Assembly (NCBI RefSeq): GCF_021462225.1
Contig: NC_061813.1
Span: forward strand, 18,686,442-18,750,441
Source: Girardinichthys multiradiatus
Lineage: Eukaryota; Chordata; Actinopteri; Cyprinodontiformes; Goodeidae
Reading direction: 5' to 3'
DNA: 64,000 nucleotides
The notes under the pieces are model-generated. The model was not told the origin of the DNA. It saw nothing but the letters and a program-made list of their open reading frames with translations, and did not search any database. This document shows, piece after piece, positions 11,680 to 23,394 of this stretch; the first letter of the stretch is position 1, and each line of letters begins with the position of its first letter. The position numbers and the translations under genes were made by a program.

Positions 11680-13322
11680 TCAGACCCCACACCCTCCACC
11701 ATCACATCTGCTGGAACAATACTGCCATTTATCAGCATTTCGAGGAGTGCATGCATCTTCTCAACTGAACCAAAACGGGACTGTCTTCCCCATACGCTGC
11801 TCTGATAGAGCATCGCAGCTTGCTCTTTTACAAGAAAATTAACATAAAGGAGGTACAGTGGTACTTTAATGGGCTAAGAAGTCTTTGCTAAAGTATTTAG
11901 AAGGGTTTTTTTTTTTTTTCCGAATGCTAACTGGACAGGTTCATTGGAGCATGAAAGAAAAAGCGTAAAGCGGGGGTAGCAAGCTTTTCAGCTCGCACAA
12001 AGCACCATTATCCACCGTCGTTAATTTAATAGTCATTCCTTAGTCAGGCCTGGGTCTGACGATACGAGACCCTAACATTTGTTTGTCATTTTCCAAAACA
12101 GATTTAATAAACAGTTAAAATCTTAAATGGTTTCTTGTACTCTTAATGTTCCCTGCCTGCATTTGGGTTTTTTTCAGATTTATATGCATTAAAATTTAAT
12201 GATTTCGGGAACCTATTTGCTCACCCATTTTTGAGTTTAGTAACAAGTTATAATGAAGGTCAAAATAACGACCGTGGTGAATCTTAACATCTCGTGCTCT
12301 AAATTTCCATCAGAATTTGTCTGCAGTAGTGTGCAAATACATTTACCTATAAAACAGGTAAAAAAAGTGTATTCTTAATGCGGTTTTTGGCTACACTACA
12401 CTGATTATGAAAACAATCCTAATAACGATTGTTTAAGATGAATACTCATTAAGGTTGGAAATGAATGATGATTTTTAATGATTAGGAAATTAGTTGTTTT
12501 TTTTTTAGATTTTTCATATTTATATATATTTTTCTGAATTTTGCATTTTATAACCTAAATTAAATATAAGTTAAATTCTAGTGAAATGCTCACACAGACA
12601 GGAAACTGCAGCAAACAATACTCTACATTGTCAGACAAATTTGATATGATATACACACATACACATGTATTAAAACAGAAAATCCAAAATATTTCAGTTT
12701 TATAGTGGAATCCACTGCGTTTGTCAGAATGTGGCAATAAAATAGCTTTTTGTCACTCAAAAAGTTTTTGTGATTGGTCTCTTATTAAAGTCAGGCTTGC
12801 AATCCATCTTAAGATATACCTCTATCCTCAGTTTGGTATGCCTGAAATGCTGCGACAGGACAAAACGTGGAAAAATAAATGCCCATTTCACTTTGCAGCA
12901 GCAGTGAAGATTTTATTTCCCTACTTTGAGTTTACAATGTCTGAATCTAAAATTAATATCTTATCCTTCCATATATGGATGCTTTCACTTGTCTTACAGC
13001 ATTGAAAGGAAAATGTGTTGCTCAAAACCTCAACAGAATCGAGGACATCTATTTGAGACTGCAAAGCAACCTGGCCATTGGCATACTAAATCAACAAGTA
13101 AGATTGAGCGCGTACACACACAAAAACACCCTACGTCCTGACGGTCCTTTCACCCGACAGGTACAAACACAAACCCACACACCGGCCCACCTGCTGTTGA
13201 GCTCACGCAGAAGAGGAAGCTTTTAAGCGTCCAACTTCAAACACTTACACAAGCACACTTACACAGAAGCACACACAGACATCCATTTCCTCTTCCTACG
13301 ATAAAAGCGAAAAGTCTGGTTA
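11679..13322. other. AT-rich spacer, no feature seen
   Basis: Only chance reading frames. Several runs of T or A of 8-15 bases occur. No repeat family or RNA gene was recognised. Confidence 0.6.
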
Positions 13323-13366
13323 GGGTGGGGTGGGGTGTAGGTGTGGTGTGGTGTGGGGAGGGGGGG
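13323..13366 (+). repeat. G-rich tract with quadruplex potential
   Basis: The plus strand has G-runs GGG, GGGG, GGGG, then GGGG and a run of seven G separated by short T/GT spacers, beginning with a TTAGGG word. Four or more runs of at least three G within 45 bases meet the usual textual definition of a G-quadruplex-forming sequence. Confidence 0.7.
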
Positions 13367-13399
13367 ACAAATCATATCGGGAAAAAGCAGTGACGTTTC

Positions 13400-13740
13400 T
13401 TTTCTCTGGTAAATGATTCCCCTTTCATGAAACTCAGAGAAAGATGTATATCAATACAGCCGTGTTGATCTCTCCATGACAGCGCAGGGAAATGGCCCGC
13501 TGTGATAAAACAATGTCGGGGAAAGAAACACTGAGGAATTTTCTCGGGAAATGCTGACATTTTTTACTGTGCTGAACTTCACAAGAGTCAACAAATCACC
13601 AAAGGAGAGACAAATCAAAAGCTCCCCTTAGCCCCCTCAGTTCTCCAAAACTCATGGGCCCGGGGAATGGCTCACCCGACTTTTGTTAGTTTGTGGAGTG
13701 GCCCGCTGATTGACGGGCTGCAAGGAAAGCTGGTTCTTGT
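13400..13740. promoter_or_regulatory. Candidate conserved non-coding element
   Basis: A complex, low-repeat segment with higher GC than its flanks. It includes a TGATTGAC word at about 13707-13714, the textbook PBX/MEIS composite core, a TAAATGATT word and an inverted ccgctgatt...gacgggc context. There is no open frame with protein motifs. The claim rests on appearance and motif content. Confidence 0.35.
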
Positions 13741-16229
13741 TGAAGTTTTTATGTTGACATTAGTTGCAGGTTTGAGACAGAGGAGTATGGAGCACAGAGG
13801 AAGCAACAGACAGAGGGAAAGGGAAGGGTGATGTTTAACAGGTCAGGTGTGTAATAGCACCTCTTAATCTCCAGTGTGAATCATTACACACATTGATCCA
13901 ACATGGACCATCTACTCGCACACAAACACACTGGGAAAGGCAAGGATGAACACATTTCACTGTCCACTGGACACCTACATCTGCACTCACACAAATATTC
14001 AGATATCGGTGAACAAGTTGGATGAGTTGGCTCAGTTTATTCATGTGCAAGGCGTCCGGCTATAAATCAGGTCTGTCTCATTGCATCAGTCTTATTTACT
14101 CATCAAACACTGGCTTTGCTCTCCCGCTCACCCACAGGCACTCCACAGAACACATTCACCTGATTTCCATTCCACTGTCAAGCTGATTTCATGCAAACTT
14201 TTCAAATGTCACACCAAATTAACAGGGATCATGATTTTCATTAAACGTTTTTTTTTTAACAAATGTCTGGGTTATTTCATGCAGAGATGAGACAATGCAT
14301 TAGATGGCGCTCACGTTCACTTTCAGCTAGAAGCCATTTAAGGAGCCTGATGCAAAGCAAATCTTTGTAGTGTTATGACTAGATTTGTGTGTACACACAA
14401 AAGTAGAAATGACCATGTGCATGTCTTTAAAATATTATTAAAGCCATAAAATTGTCCACATATAAGCTTGGTTTCCTTTCCACTTTAGCTATAAAGCAAT
14501 GCACACACTGCTCTATAATATTTGTACTTAGGCATAGTTGGTTGTGAGACTCTTACAGGAAGATTTCCCATAAGTTAAAAAAAATCAACGTTTCATGATG
14601 TTCCAATAATGACACAGAAACATTAAAAAGTTATACCATGAATTCATTGTTTTCATTTAAAACAGAGAAACAATTATTTGTGCTGCTGTTATTTATTACA
14701 TTTATAATAGTACTATCTGCAATGTTTTTGTAGATGTCATTTTGATTTTGATACAAAGACAGAAGTTAAAATGTAAAACAAACACCTAAAAAATTTAGTT
14801 GTAGTTTTCAAGTGCTTCTTGTGCAAAATGTAGCTTTTATAGTAATGCAAGTCTAACAATATGATATTAGCTGGTTAATTTGTGGGCTGTCTGGTTAGAT
14901 GGTTAGCCAGAATTCGGCCACTTAACCAACATTCCACTTGTAGTTTTCCAACTGTAGTTTTACAAACAACTTCACCTTAAAAAGAGTTACTGGTGGTGCT
15001 GTTTTGGTTTGCAAATTTACATATCATGTTAGCAAGGGAAAACTGTAATTGCTTTCTTACATACAGCTTACAAAAGTGTGCAGAAATAGTGGGGGGAAGG
15101 GCGCTATGCTTTAAAGAGCCAGAACAAGCTCTGGCCACACTAGCACTTTCTTTGGCATTTCATTAAAACACTTTAAACTATAGTCACAGTAAATATGAAA
15201 CACAGTTTTTTCGAAATGTAATTTTTTAATTGAAATAAAGGAGGTTGCTAAGTTAATGAGCTTTGTAAGATTAGAGCAATGAACCCCTCAGATTTATATT
15301 ATTAAAGAACAAATCTGAAGTGGCAAGTTTACAAGTGAGGGTGCAAAGAAACCATCTGATCACATAACTCTGCATGGAGATGGCCGGGAGGGATGTATTG
15401 TAAATGTTTTCTTCAACAGCAGTTAGGAACTTGAGTGGCATATCTTCTTGTTACTAAAAGAAGATAATGGTAGATGGTACCTGCATGTTACTATGTCATG
15501 TGATCCACATATTTAAATAATAGCAGAGGTGTCATGCCTGGATATGATGCAAAGTGGCATTTAATTGTTGCAGAGGTTAAACCTAAAATAAAAATGAACA
15601 TTCATGCCAAACACTCAAAACTTTAGCTAGCTATTATTTACTTCCCATAAAGTTTTGTATAAAACTAGTTCTGGTTACAAAAAGGAAATTGTCAAACACA
15701 AAACAGTCATATAACTACATTCCCTTGCAGTAGACATAAATAGATTGTATAAATCATAAAAATCTGATATCAAAGGATCAAAATAGCAGAATGGCATAAT
15801 GTTGAAATGACCAGCCTACAATGGCTACCTACATTGGAAGAAAGCACACAGGTCACATTTTCCAGAAAAAAAAAAAAAAAGTTGCTTAACTTTAGGTTCA
15901 TCCTTTGGCTCCTCTTCAGAATGTTTAGTGTTTTGTACCAAACACTTGTACCAGAAAGATAACAGGACATTGCCATTCAGTTTTCCTATTGATAATGACA
16001 TTTGCAGCAGTCTAGCAGTAGCCTAGATGTACTGTTACCACCAAGAGGTCAGCTGTTGAAACTGAACACTTTTATTCAGTTCAAGTTGTTAACCCACCAC
16101 TTCTGTAAAACTGTATGTACCTGTAGTTTGAAGAAAGCTAACACTGTTCACATTCAAAAAGTGACCTAAAGTTGATGTACCATTGTTTGCTTCATTAAGC
16201 AGTTTGAGCTTTTTACCATTTGCATTAAA
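13741..16229. other. Spacer, no gene seen
   Basis: AT-rich DNA with scattered chance frames only. A run of sixteen A at about 15866-15881 interrupts otherwise unremarkable sequence. Nothing here was recognised. Confidence 0.55.
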
Positions 16230-16241
16230 ACCTTAAAGTGC

Positions 16242-16596
16242 TGCACGGTGGCGCAGTTGGTAGCACTGTTGCCTTGCAGCAAGAATGTCCTGGGTTCAAT
16301 TCCCAGCCTGGGGTCTTTCTGCATGGAGTTTGCATGTTCTCCCCGTGCATGCGTGGGTTCTCACTGGGTACTCTGGCTTCCTCCCACAGTCCAAAAACAT
16401 GCCTGTTAGGTTAATTGGTAACTCTAAATTGCCCTTAGGTGTATGAATGAGTGTGTGTATGGTTGTATGTGTGTTGCCCTGCGATGGATTGGCGACCTGT
16501 CCAGGGTGTACCCTGCCTCATGCCCATAGACTGCTGGAGATAGGCACCAGCTCCCCGTGACCCACTATGGAATAAGCGGTAGAAAATGACTGACTG
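16242..16596 (+). mobile_element. Full-length tRNA-derived SINE (355 bp) with 12-bp target duplication
   Basis: The 5' head has an A-box-like TGGCGCAGTTGG (16249-16260) and a B-box-like GGTTCAATTCC (16293-16303). The B box sits in a perfect T-arm (5-bp stem CTGGG/CCCAG, 7-nt loop, 16290-16306), so the head derives from a tRNA and would act as a pol III promoter. The body has the widely dispersed fish phrase gtttgcatgttctccccgtg, and the tail ends in a short TGAC repeat. Identical 12-bp direct repeats ACCTTAAAGTGC flank it at 16230-16241 and 16597-16608. The target is the left terminus of the TTAA-flanked transposon described next. A 5'-truncated second copy is at 33743-33857. Confidence 0.88.
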
Positions 16597-16879
16597 ACCT
16601 TAAAGTGCCTGTTACCCGCTTTTCCCACAAATGCAGAAATTGAAAGAAAACATTTTAATATTGAAGACATTGGGCAGTAATTGACATGATATTTGGATAA
16701 AACTTTTATCATTAAAGACATGATAAAAGACAAATGTGACACAAAATATTTCGATGTTAAATTTTGCAAGTCCAAAGTTGCCCGGAAATTACATCAAAGG
16801 GGAAGTCTCCAGTCATTCATTGTGTAAGCGTCAATGATAAACAGTTCAGGTGGAAGCCAAGTTGTCTGTAAGCAAATCG

Positions 16880-17455
16880 TTACCATATTTCAAATGAAAA
16901 AGCATTTTCAGAAATTCTTTTTCATTTTAAGAATGTGGCTGCATTGTTTGACTCATAAATGAAATTAGTAATCAATAATCCTATTTGCATTTTAATTTTC
17001 TTCTTCAAGACTGCTCATTCTTTCACTTAATTAAAATGAAAAAAAAAGACATTTGAGATTTATTTTTCAAAATATGCCCCAGCAAATAGATACCAAAATT
17101 CAATTTGAAATGTAAAATTTGAAAATGAAAAAGCATTTGCTGAAATGCTTTTTCATTTTAAGAATGTGGCTGCATTATTTGATCCATAAATAAAATTAGT
17201 AATCAATCATCCTATTTGCATTTTCTTCTTCAAGACTGCACATTTTATGCCATAATCAAAAAGAAAACAAAGCAGACATTGCTTTTTCGTTTTCGTGGTC
17301 TGCCTGCAAAGTACTGCTCAGAACTCGAAAACGAAAAAGCATTCCGAGCGGCGGGCACAGCAGAGTGACGTCAGCAGCCGCTCTTCCTCAGCTCCCTGCT
17401 GACCGAGCTACCCATCTTGTCCGGTAGGGGGCGTTGTGGACGTCTGCATTGGCTG
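16880..17455 (+). repeat. Left inverted arm of the TTAA element, with internal duplication and hairpin
   Basis: This arm is inverted relative to 17975-18330; shared words include gacgtcagcagccgctcttc and agctccctgctgaccgagct. The outer portion occurs twice in tandem (about 16897-17000 and 17121-17220, both with aagaatgtggctgcatt). A perfect hairpin lies at 17122-17159: 17-bp arms AAAATGAAAAAGCATTT with loop GCTG. Confidence 0.8.
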
Positions 17456-17974
17456 TGGCAGTTCCGCCACAGCCTGCCGCAGGGTGGCACGGGATTCCGC
17501 GAGGATGCCAGAAGGTGCCAGACTGGCCGTAAAAGCTTGCCAATGCGGTTGCCGCTGTTTTTGTGGAATCTGATGCTGATTATCGGCAAACGGGTTGTCA
17601 TTGTTGTTATAGCCTGTTACCTTTAAATATTGATTTCATCATTGATTATTATTTAATAAACAGCTTTAGACCCATAACATAAGGTGATTGTATTTACTTG
17701 ACATGGAAAATAAATAGCACTATGTGTATGTGTGACGTGTTGAAAGGATGACGAAGATTTATTGCACAAACAGCCGGTTTATTATAGAGCATGAGCGGCT
17801 ATTCTGAATTGTCACTCACAGAAAATTATAAATATATGCTTAAAAACACGCTGGATGTCCCAGGCCACAAGGGTGCCACAGCCTGCCACGGGAACTACCA
17901 GTTCTGCCTGCCACTGTCACAAATTGAGCTCGGCCCTGCTGCAATTCAACCAATTTCTCGGCACGTTTGCAATG

Positions 17975-18330
17975 TAATGCAATGCAGACGTGCACAGCGC
18001 CCCCTACTGAACAAGATATGTAGCTCGGTCAGCAGGGAGCTGAGGAAGAGCGGCTGCTGACGTCACTCTGCTGTGCCCGCCGCTCGGAATGCTTTTTCGT
18101 TTTGGAGTTCTGGGCAGTACTTTGCGGGCAGACAAACTCAATGTCTGCTTTGTTGTCTTTTTGATTATGGCATAAAATGTGCAGTCGTGAAGAAGAAAAT
18201 GCAAATGCAAATAGGATGATTGATTACGAATTTTATTTATGGGTCAAATAATGGAGCCACATTCTTAAAATGAAAAAGCATTTCTGAAAATGCTTTTTCA
18301 TTTGAAATATGGTAATGATTTGCTTCCATA
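17975..18330 (-). repeat. Right inverted arm of the TTAA element
   Basis: This is the inverted partner of the left arm and carries one copy of the segment duplicated on the left. It contains its own hairpin of 16-bp perfect arms around 18268-18303 (AAATGAAAAAGCATTT, loop CTGA). The unpaired centre between the arms is about 520 bp (17456-17974) and has no recognisable coding content. Confidence 0.8.
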
Positions 18331-18361
18331 AAGTTGAGTTAAAAACATCATTAATGTCGTA

Positions 18362-18525
18362 AAACGGTGCATTGTTGCTTGTGATGGCAATATTACGAGA
18401 GCAGCTGTTAGTCTGCACTACTTTCCTGAAGCGGAGAGGATCAGAGCTGGAAAACTGACAAGGGACAGATGGTCCATAGCAGATGCTATAGCCAGATGTT
18501 CAGTGCATCTGATATGAAAAGATCG
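18362..18525 (+). pseudogene. THAP zinc-finger relic of a transposase
   Basis: In the frame reading TGC at 18368, the translation gives a C2CH pattern: Cys (18368), three residues, Cys (18380), 38 residues, Cys (18497), two residues, His (18506). This fits the THAP definition C-X2-4-C-X35-50-C-X2-H. Between them lie LHYFPE and, about 18 residues later, a Trp, both in places where THAP domains carry conserved F-P and W. A TGA stop follows two codons after the His. No methionine start, second domain or DDE-type catalytic region is visible. It is probably the DNA-binding head of a Kolobok-type transposase; a captured host THAP exon is the alternative. Confidence 0.55.
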
Positions 18526-19125
18526 CCAAAGAAAAGTATGCTGCTTGCTGTTGCTAAACGGATCAAGGCTCAGCAGGCAGGAACACTTGTTATTTAGATA
18601 TCGGCTGTTATTGTTAATAATTAAAAGTGCGAAATTATAATTTTTATTAATAATACAAAATTATTATCATTATTATTATTATTGTTATTATTATTATTAA
18701 AATAAGATAAATTACACAGGCATACAATATATTTCTCTAAAGATTCTAATACACAGTTAAAAAAGTTGTGTCTTCAGATCTTGAATCATCCCTTGTGTCT
18801 GCTGCTGCTGCTGCTCCATGCTGCTCACTTCGCGTCTGCTGGGTCTGTCTGTGATTGAAATATATCTAAATATATATAATAGATTCTACGATACTGTCTG
18901 TGTTGCTGGCCTATATAGCAACCGTCAGTTTACGTGCCAGGGTTCCCCTTTGACGTCATAAAAGAGTTCACCAAATCGAAAAGGAGTAGTCTGGAAATGC
19001 TTTTTAGTGAAATTTATCACCATATATCTCAACAACTGTTTACTTTTTAAAATATTTTCTCAATGTTTTCTTTCCATAAATGTATTTGGATTTATCATGA
19101 AAATTCGATGTCACAGGCACTTTAA

Positions 19126-19623
19126 GCAAGTAAACTGACCAATTGAAATGTGTAAAAACCCACCACCCCCACTTGCCTTGTCTTTGTGTCTTTCTCTTTC
19201 TTTCAACCCTACTTAAGGGCATGCTCACATCTTTTTTTTATCAAACAGATGCACACCAGTTTACCAGTACTATGTGAAGAGTGAGGTGTCGAGCTTTGAT
19301 TTTTTATTTTACCCCCCTCCCTTGCAATTAGGAAAAGTATCAAGAGCCACCAGTGATGAACAAAATTAATCAGGTGTGTCTGAATATGCAGTTAATTATA
19401 AATGTCAACCTCAGTATTTTTCATTTAAAGGTTCTATTACTTAAGGCATAACATAAAATCAACAGGCTGAAGAATATTTTCTGGGTAAAGATAGTATGCT
19501 CTTTTAGCATCTTATGATGGTTTTGACACGTCACCATGTATTTGGCTTGCAAGGGGTTAAGCTTAAGAGTGAGCTATTTCTAGTCATCAGATGTAATCCA
19601 TTTTTCAGATTCATTATGCATTT

Positions 19624-19628
<5 letters not shown>
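19126..19628. other. Spacer, no feature seen
   Basis: Ordinary AT-rich sequence between the TTAA element and the microsatellite. No gene or repeat was recognised. Confidence 0.6.

Positions 19629-19686
<58 letters not shown>
19629..19686. repeat. (TG)n microsatellite, about 29 units
   Basis: An uninterrupted TG run following TTTGTGTC and ending at TGATGTCTGG. It explains the repetitive short frames on both strands here. Confidence 0.98.
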
Positions 19687-19687
<1 letters not shown>

Positions 19688-22600
19688 TGTCTGGATCGGA
19701 AACATCCGGAAATGTGTCTGTCTCATCTCCGCTCGTGTTTTTTGTCTCTCTTGGCCTATCGCACGCACATATGCACAAATACACACAGTTAGAAGTGCAC
19801 ACATTGCCAGACATCATTCTTTAACCGCAGCCTATACACCAACACAAACACACGCACAGAAAACAGATGTGAACGTGTTCAAGTCTCAATCCTGGACATT
19901 TCGTTTTTCTTTGCCTTTTTACCTTTCTAATTTTACTCTTCCTCATAGCTAAAAATATGTAATTGTGCATCTTTTATTTTCTTTACTCTCCCTCATTATC
20001 TTTTTTTTTAACCAGAGAACTGTCATCGTTTACAACAGATACAAAACCCTATAATATTCATGCCCTGAAAAGTACTTTTTGACTTCAATTTCTCCCTGCT
20101 TTCACTCAAATATTTGTATCAAAAACAGAAAACACAATTTCACTTGTCTTTAATTGTGTTTCACTGAGCCCAATCATGTTCTGACAATGTGCGATTTGTT
20201 TTGTGTCACGGATGATTTTGTGTCAAATAGACCTCTAATGATCACTTAAATTGGTTGTGTTTTATGTCAAAATTTCTTCAGTTGCATGATTCCTATTTGC
20301 AACCCCTGCAACTATAGGCACAATGGACTCCTAAAACCCCTCTTTCAACTCCCATTTGCATTTATCTTTCAACGTGTGAAAGGAACTGCAAAAACTGAAT
20401 GAGATTCATATTGGAATGTCAGCTGCTTGGTAAACCTGATAGTTGTTCATTTTTGAAGGTTCATATCGTCTTTGTGACTCTGAATGAAGTTTTGTAATTT
20501 GATTCCACAAGCTCAGTGTTTAGGATTCCGCAAGGATTTCTTGAAAATTGTCCCTGCTCACACTGTTGTCATTTGCTTTCAAAAGAAAAAAACATCTGTT
20601 TGTCTGTTCTTGTCTTCCTCTGAAATATTTTCTTTTTCTCTCTAGTTAAATGTCCTCTGCCGAGGAATAAACGGTTGTGCAGGCTGTATGAGGAGAAGAC
20701 AACCATGTGTAGAAGACTAGAGCGACAGATCTTACTTTCATCCACTTCTTAGCATTACTCCTCCATCCACCTCCCCCTCTCTGCCTCCATTCTCCCATAG
20801 CCCAGCTTGTCTCATCCTCTGAGAATCAAGCCAGTGGCAGGGGACACTGACAGGGTTTTAACTCAGACTAAGGTAAAAGAAGCTGGTGGAGACAGATCAG
20901 GTGAGCCCCAGGCGAGGTGAAGCATTTGGGGATGGGCCAGCTGAGGGGTATGCGGTCTCCTCTTGTCTGAAAGGTGCTTGCTCAGGGAAGATGAGTAAGC
21001 ATCTGACCAAATATAACTCCCTGATCACTTTGACCTGTGATGACTTTTGGACTCTCAGCTCCTCACAGGGGAATCTATTAGGTAGGAGGTTTATGTTCTG
21101 CAGGTCAAAGTCAAGTCCCAAGTTCCTATTTTTCCCTCATGGGGCAGAACCAGAAGGCATTTGCATGAAAGACCATTAACATTATTGTATCTGCAAGTTC
21201 AATATTTAATATGGCTGCCACTCATATAAAACATAGCCTCTATCTGTGAACATGTTTCGTAAGTGGTTGAATCCAAAACAATACAGAGAAAGTGCATTAT
21301 CAGTTTGTATTGCTTCTAATAGTTAGTGTTATAACAATTAGCAAGTTTTTCCAGCTTGCAATAAAAACAACACACTCTACTCCGGTGGGACTTCTTTACC
21401 AATTCCAAGCTTTGACTTTTGAACATAGCATAACAATCTAAATATTATTTTCAAGGTTAAGATTAACTGGATTATTTACTATTTCTCTTAAATTCTAAAT
21501 CACCTACACATGAAATGCAACTCAGCACCACATCTTTAAGGAGTAAATCCATGCTACACTTGATGTTAGCCTCACAATGGATGAATGAATGTCATCACAT
21601 CATCACCGTCATCCACAGACATGGTGCAGATGTTGGTGTGAACGCTTCTATCACCTTCTCTGATTACACTGCAGCTGTGGACCATGTCTCCTGGGTCTAC
21701 TCTAGTAAACGCAACCATGTGCCTTTATGTGTTTATGTGTGGGAGTGTGTGGAGCAGATTAGTTGAACCAAGTCTTGAATGTTGCTTTATATTTTGATTT
21801 AAAATTACTAAACATTTTATTAGGATTTTCTTCCTGTAGTGAATTTTTATATATAGATAATAAAACCCACAGATACACTTGCTTTTGTACATTTCTCTGC
21901 CTTTTTTCTTCATATTTCAATGTGGCAATATTATCTTATTTCTGTCAGCTTGTACTATGCCCATACATGCAAGTGAGCATTGCAAAGTTTGGCTTTTTTG
22001 AGTATTGCACTACTTTTGATTGTACTACTTAGTACAAGCATATTTGTTATGGGAAATGAGCTGAATCAGATTTTAATGCCGTGATACAGCTCACTCATTC
22101 CTTATCTTCCATTGCACATCGGCAGGTGACACATCACTCTTTATGGTTTGTAGCATTTGAAAAAGGTTGCCGCTCCTTCACATGAGAACAGATTAGGAGA
22201 AAACATATGCAAATATCTGGATTTAAACAGAAAAATCACTATTATACTGTGATGATGAGAATTTGGGGAAAACAGGTCTCAGACCTCTAATGGCCTCTTC
22301 ATCTTGCCGCTCTTTGTCTCCGTCGCCCCCGTCTGTCTTTCAAACCCCCTTTTCATCCCTCATTGCTTGTGTATATACATAACTTTCGTATAGCCAGTTA
22401 GAATGTCGGACATTTTAATGATTGCGCGCAGAGCTCTATGTCCTTGTTAGCTTGGCTCCCCTCATTTGCCATGTCACACTCAAAAATACCCTCTTTTAAA
22501 GTGCAAACACACGCACGCACCTTCTCACACCTACAAACACCTATGTTCTTTCACAAACACACGTGCACAGTCACACAAATGGCACAGTCATTAAAAATGA

Positions 22601-23394
22601 AACCACAGGCTTTTTGAAAACTCCAAGGACTAAGGGAAAAGTCAGCGGCGCAGCGGTGAAAAGAGTCCCCCTGGAAACAATGAGGAGAATGATCATTTGT
22701 TGTTCTTGAAAACCCGTTGAGGTTTCACAGAGGTTAAGCTTCCCTTTGATGTGTTTTTAACTCGTTTCAGCTCTGCTGAGGGATTAGTGAGCTACTCATA
22801 CACTCACACACACTCACACACACACGCACACCTAAACACACAGGCTCCTAATTTATACACCATGAGCTGCTCTCTCACAAAGATGGAAAGCACAGAACAG
22901 ACTCCTTCCTAACCTAATTTTATCAAATGAGCATGTGAGGTACTTTGCTACTGTATGTGTGGTCCCTTGGAAGTCTATGGTGAACCAGGAAAATGTTGCA
23001 AGTCAGTATTTTTTTTTTATCCCCAAATTAGCATTTGGCTGTTTGTGAGCAATGTGGGCTCTAAAGCATGAGAGAAATGGAGCGATGGAGACAGGAGTTG
23101 TTGATCATCACATCACTCATTACTGTGTTTACGATGCTTTATCCTTTTTCTAAGTACAAATGACGGCACCCATGTGTATTACCAGCATCAGTTCAGGCTG
23201 TGTTGTGGGTCTGTTTCTTGCCATTACTACAATCTGTGCTAGAATTTTATTCACTAGTTGACAACAAATTTTGTTTTCTACTGATTTTTATTTGGTTTAA
23301 CCATCCTGTAATGGGTGAAGACACATAGAGCAAATAGAATAAACTCCGTGCGGACAATAAAGTCAACAAAAACAATCTAAACTGTGCTGAACCC
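19687..23394. other. Spacer; possible splice-acceptor-bounded segment and a conserved-looking block
   Basis: No gene is called. At about 20635-20645 a pyrimidine tract ending tctctag precedes a 100-bp segment that is open in two frames, one reading a basic, Cys-containing peptide to a stop near 20750; this could be an untranslated or lncRNA exon, or chance. At 22390-22760 the sequence is complex and GC-richer (attgcgcgcagagctc; gtcagcggcgcagcgg), resembling conserved non-coding DNA. Confidence 0.35.

Larger units (their letters stand above)
16604..19121 (+). mobile_element. TTAA-flanked, Kolobok-like DNA transposon with long inverted arms
   Basis: Both ends read AGTGCCTGTKAC inwards (left 16604 onward; right, reverse complement, ending 19121) and both are bordered by TTAA (16600-16603 and 19122-19125), a target duplication used by Kolobok and piggyBac. 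The ends stay alignable inward (both carry gaaagaaaacatt). Inside, long inverted arms pair roughly 16880-17455 with 17975-18330; the left arm holds a duplicated segment. The right part contains a THAP-type C2CH motif (18368-18508), which favours Kolobok over piggyBac. No long transposase frame survives, so the copy is non-autonomous. Length is 2518 bp. The superfamily assignment is inferred from the TTAA site plus the THAP motif. Confidence 0.65.

Noticed and set aside
11639..11842. Reading frames with long Cys/Val or His/Thr repeats
   Set aside because: They translate the (TG)n microsatellite and show no other coding signal; the same applies at 19580-19952.
20886..21179. 97-codon frame that looks mildly protein-like
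   Set aside because: An overlapping minus-strand frame of similar length exists, no motif is recognised and there is no splice or promoter context.
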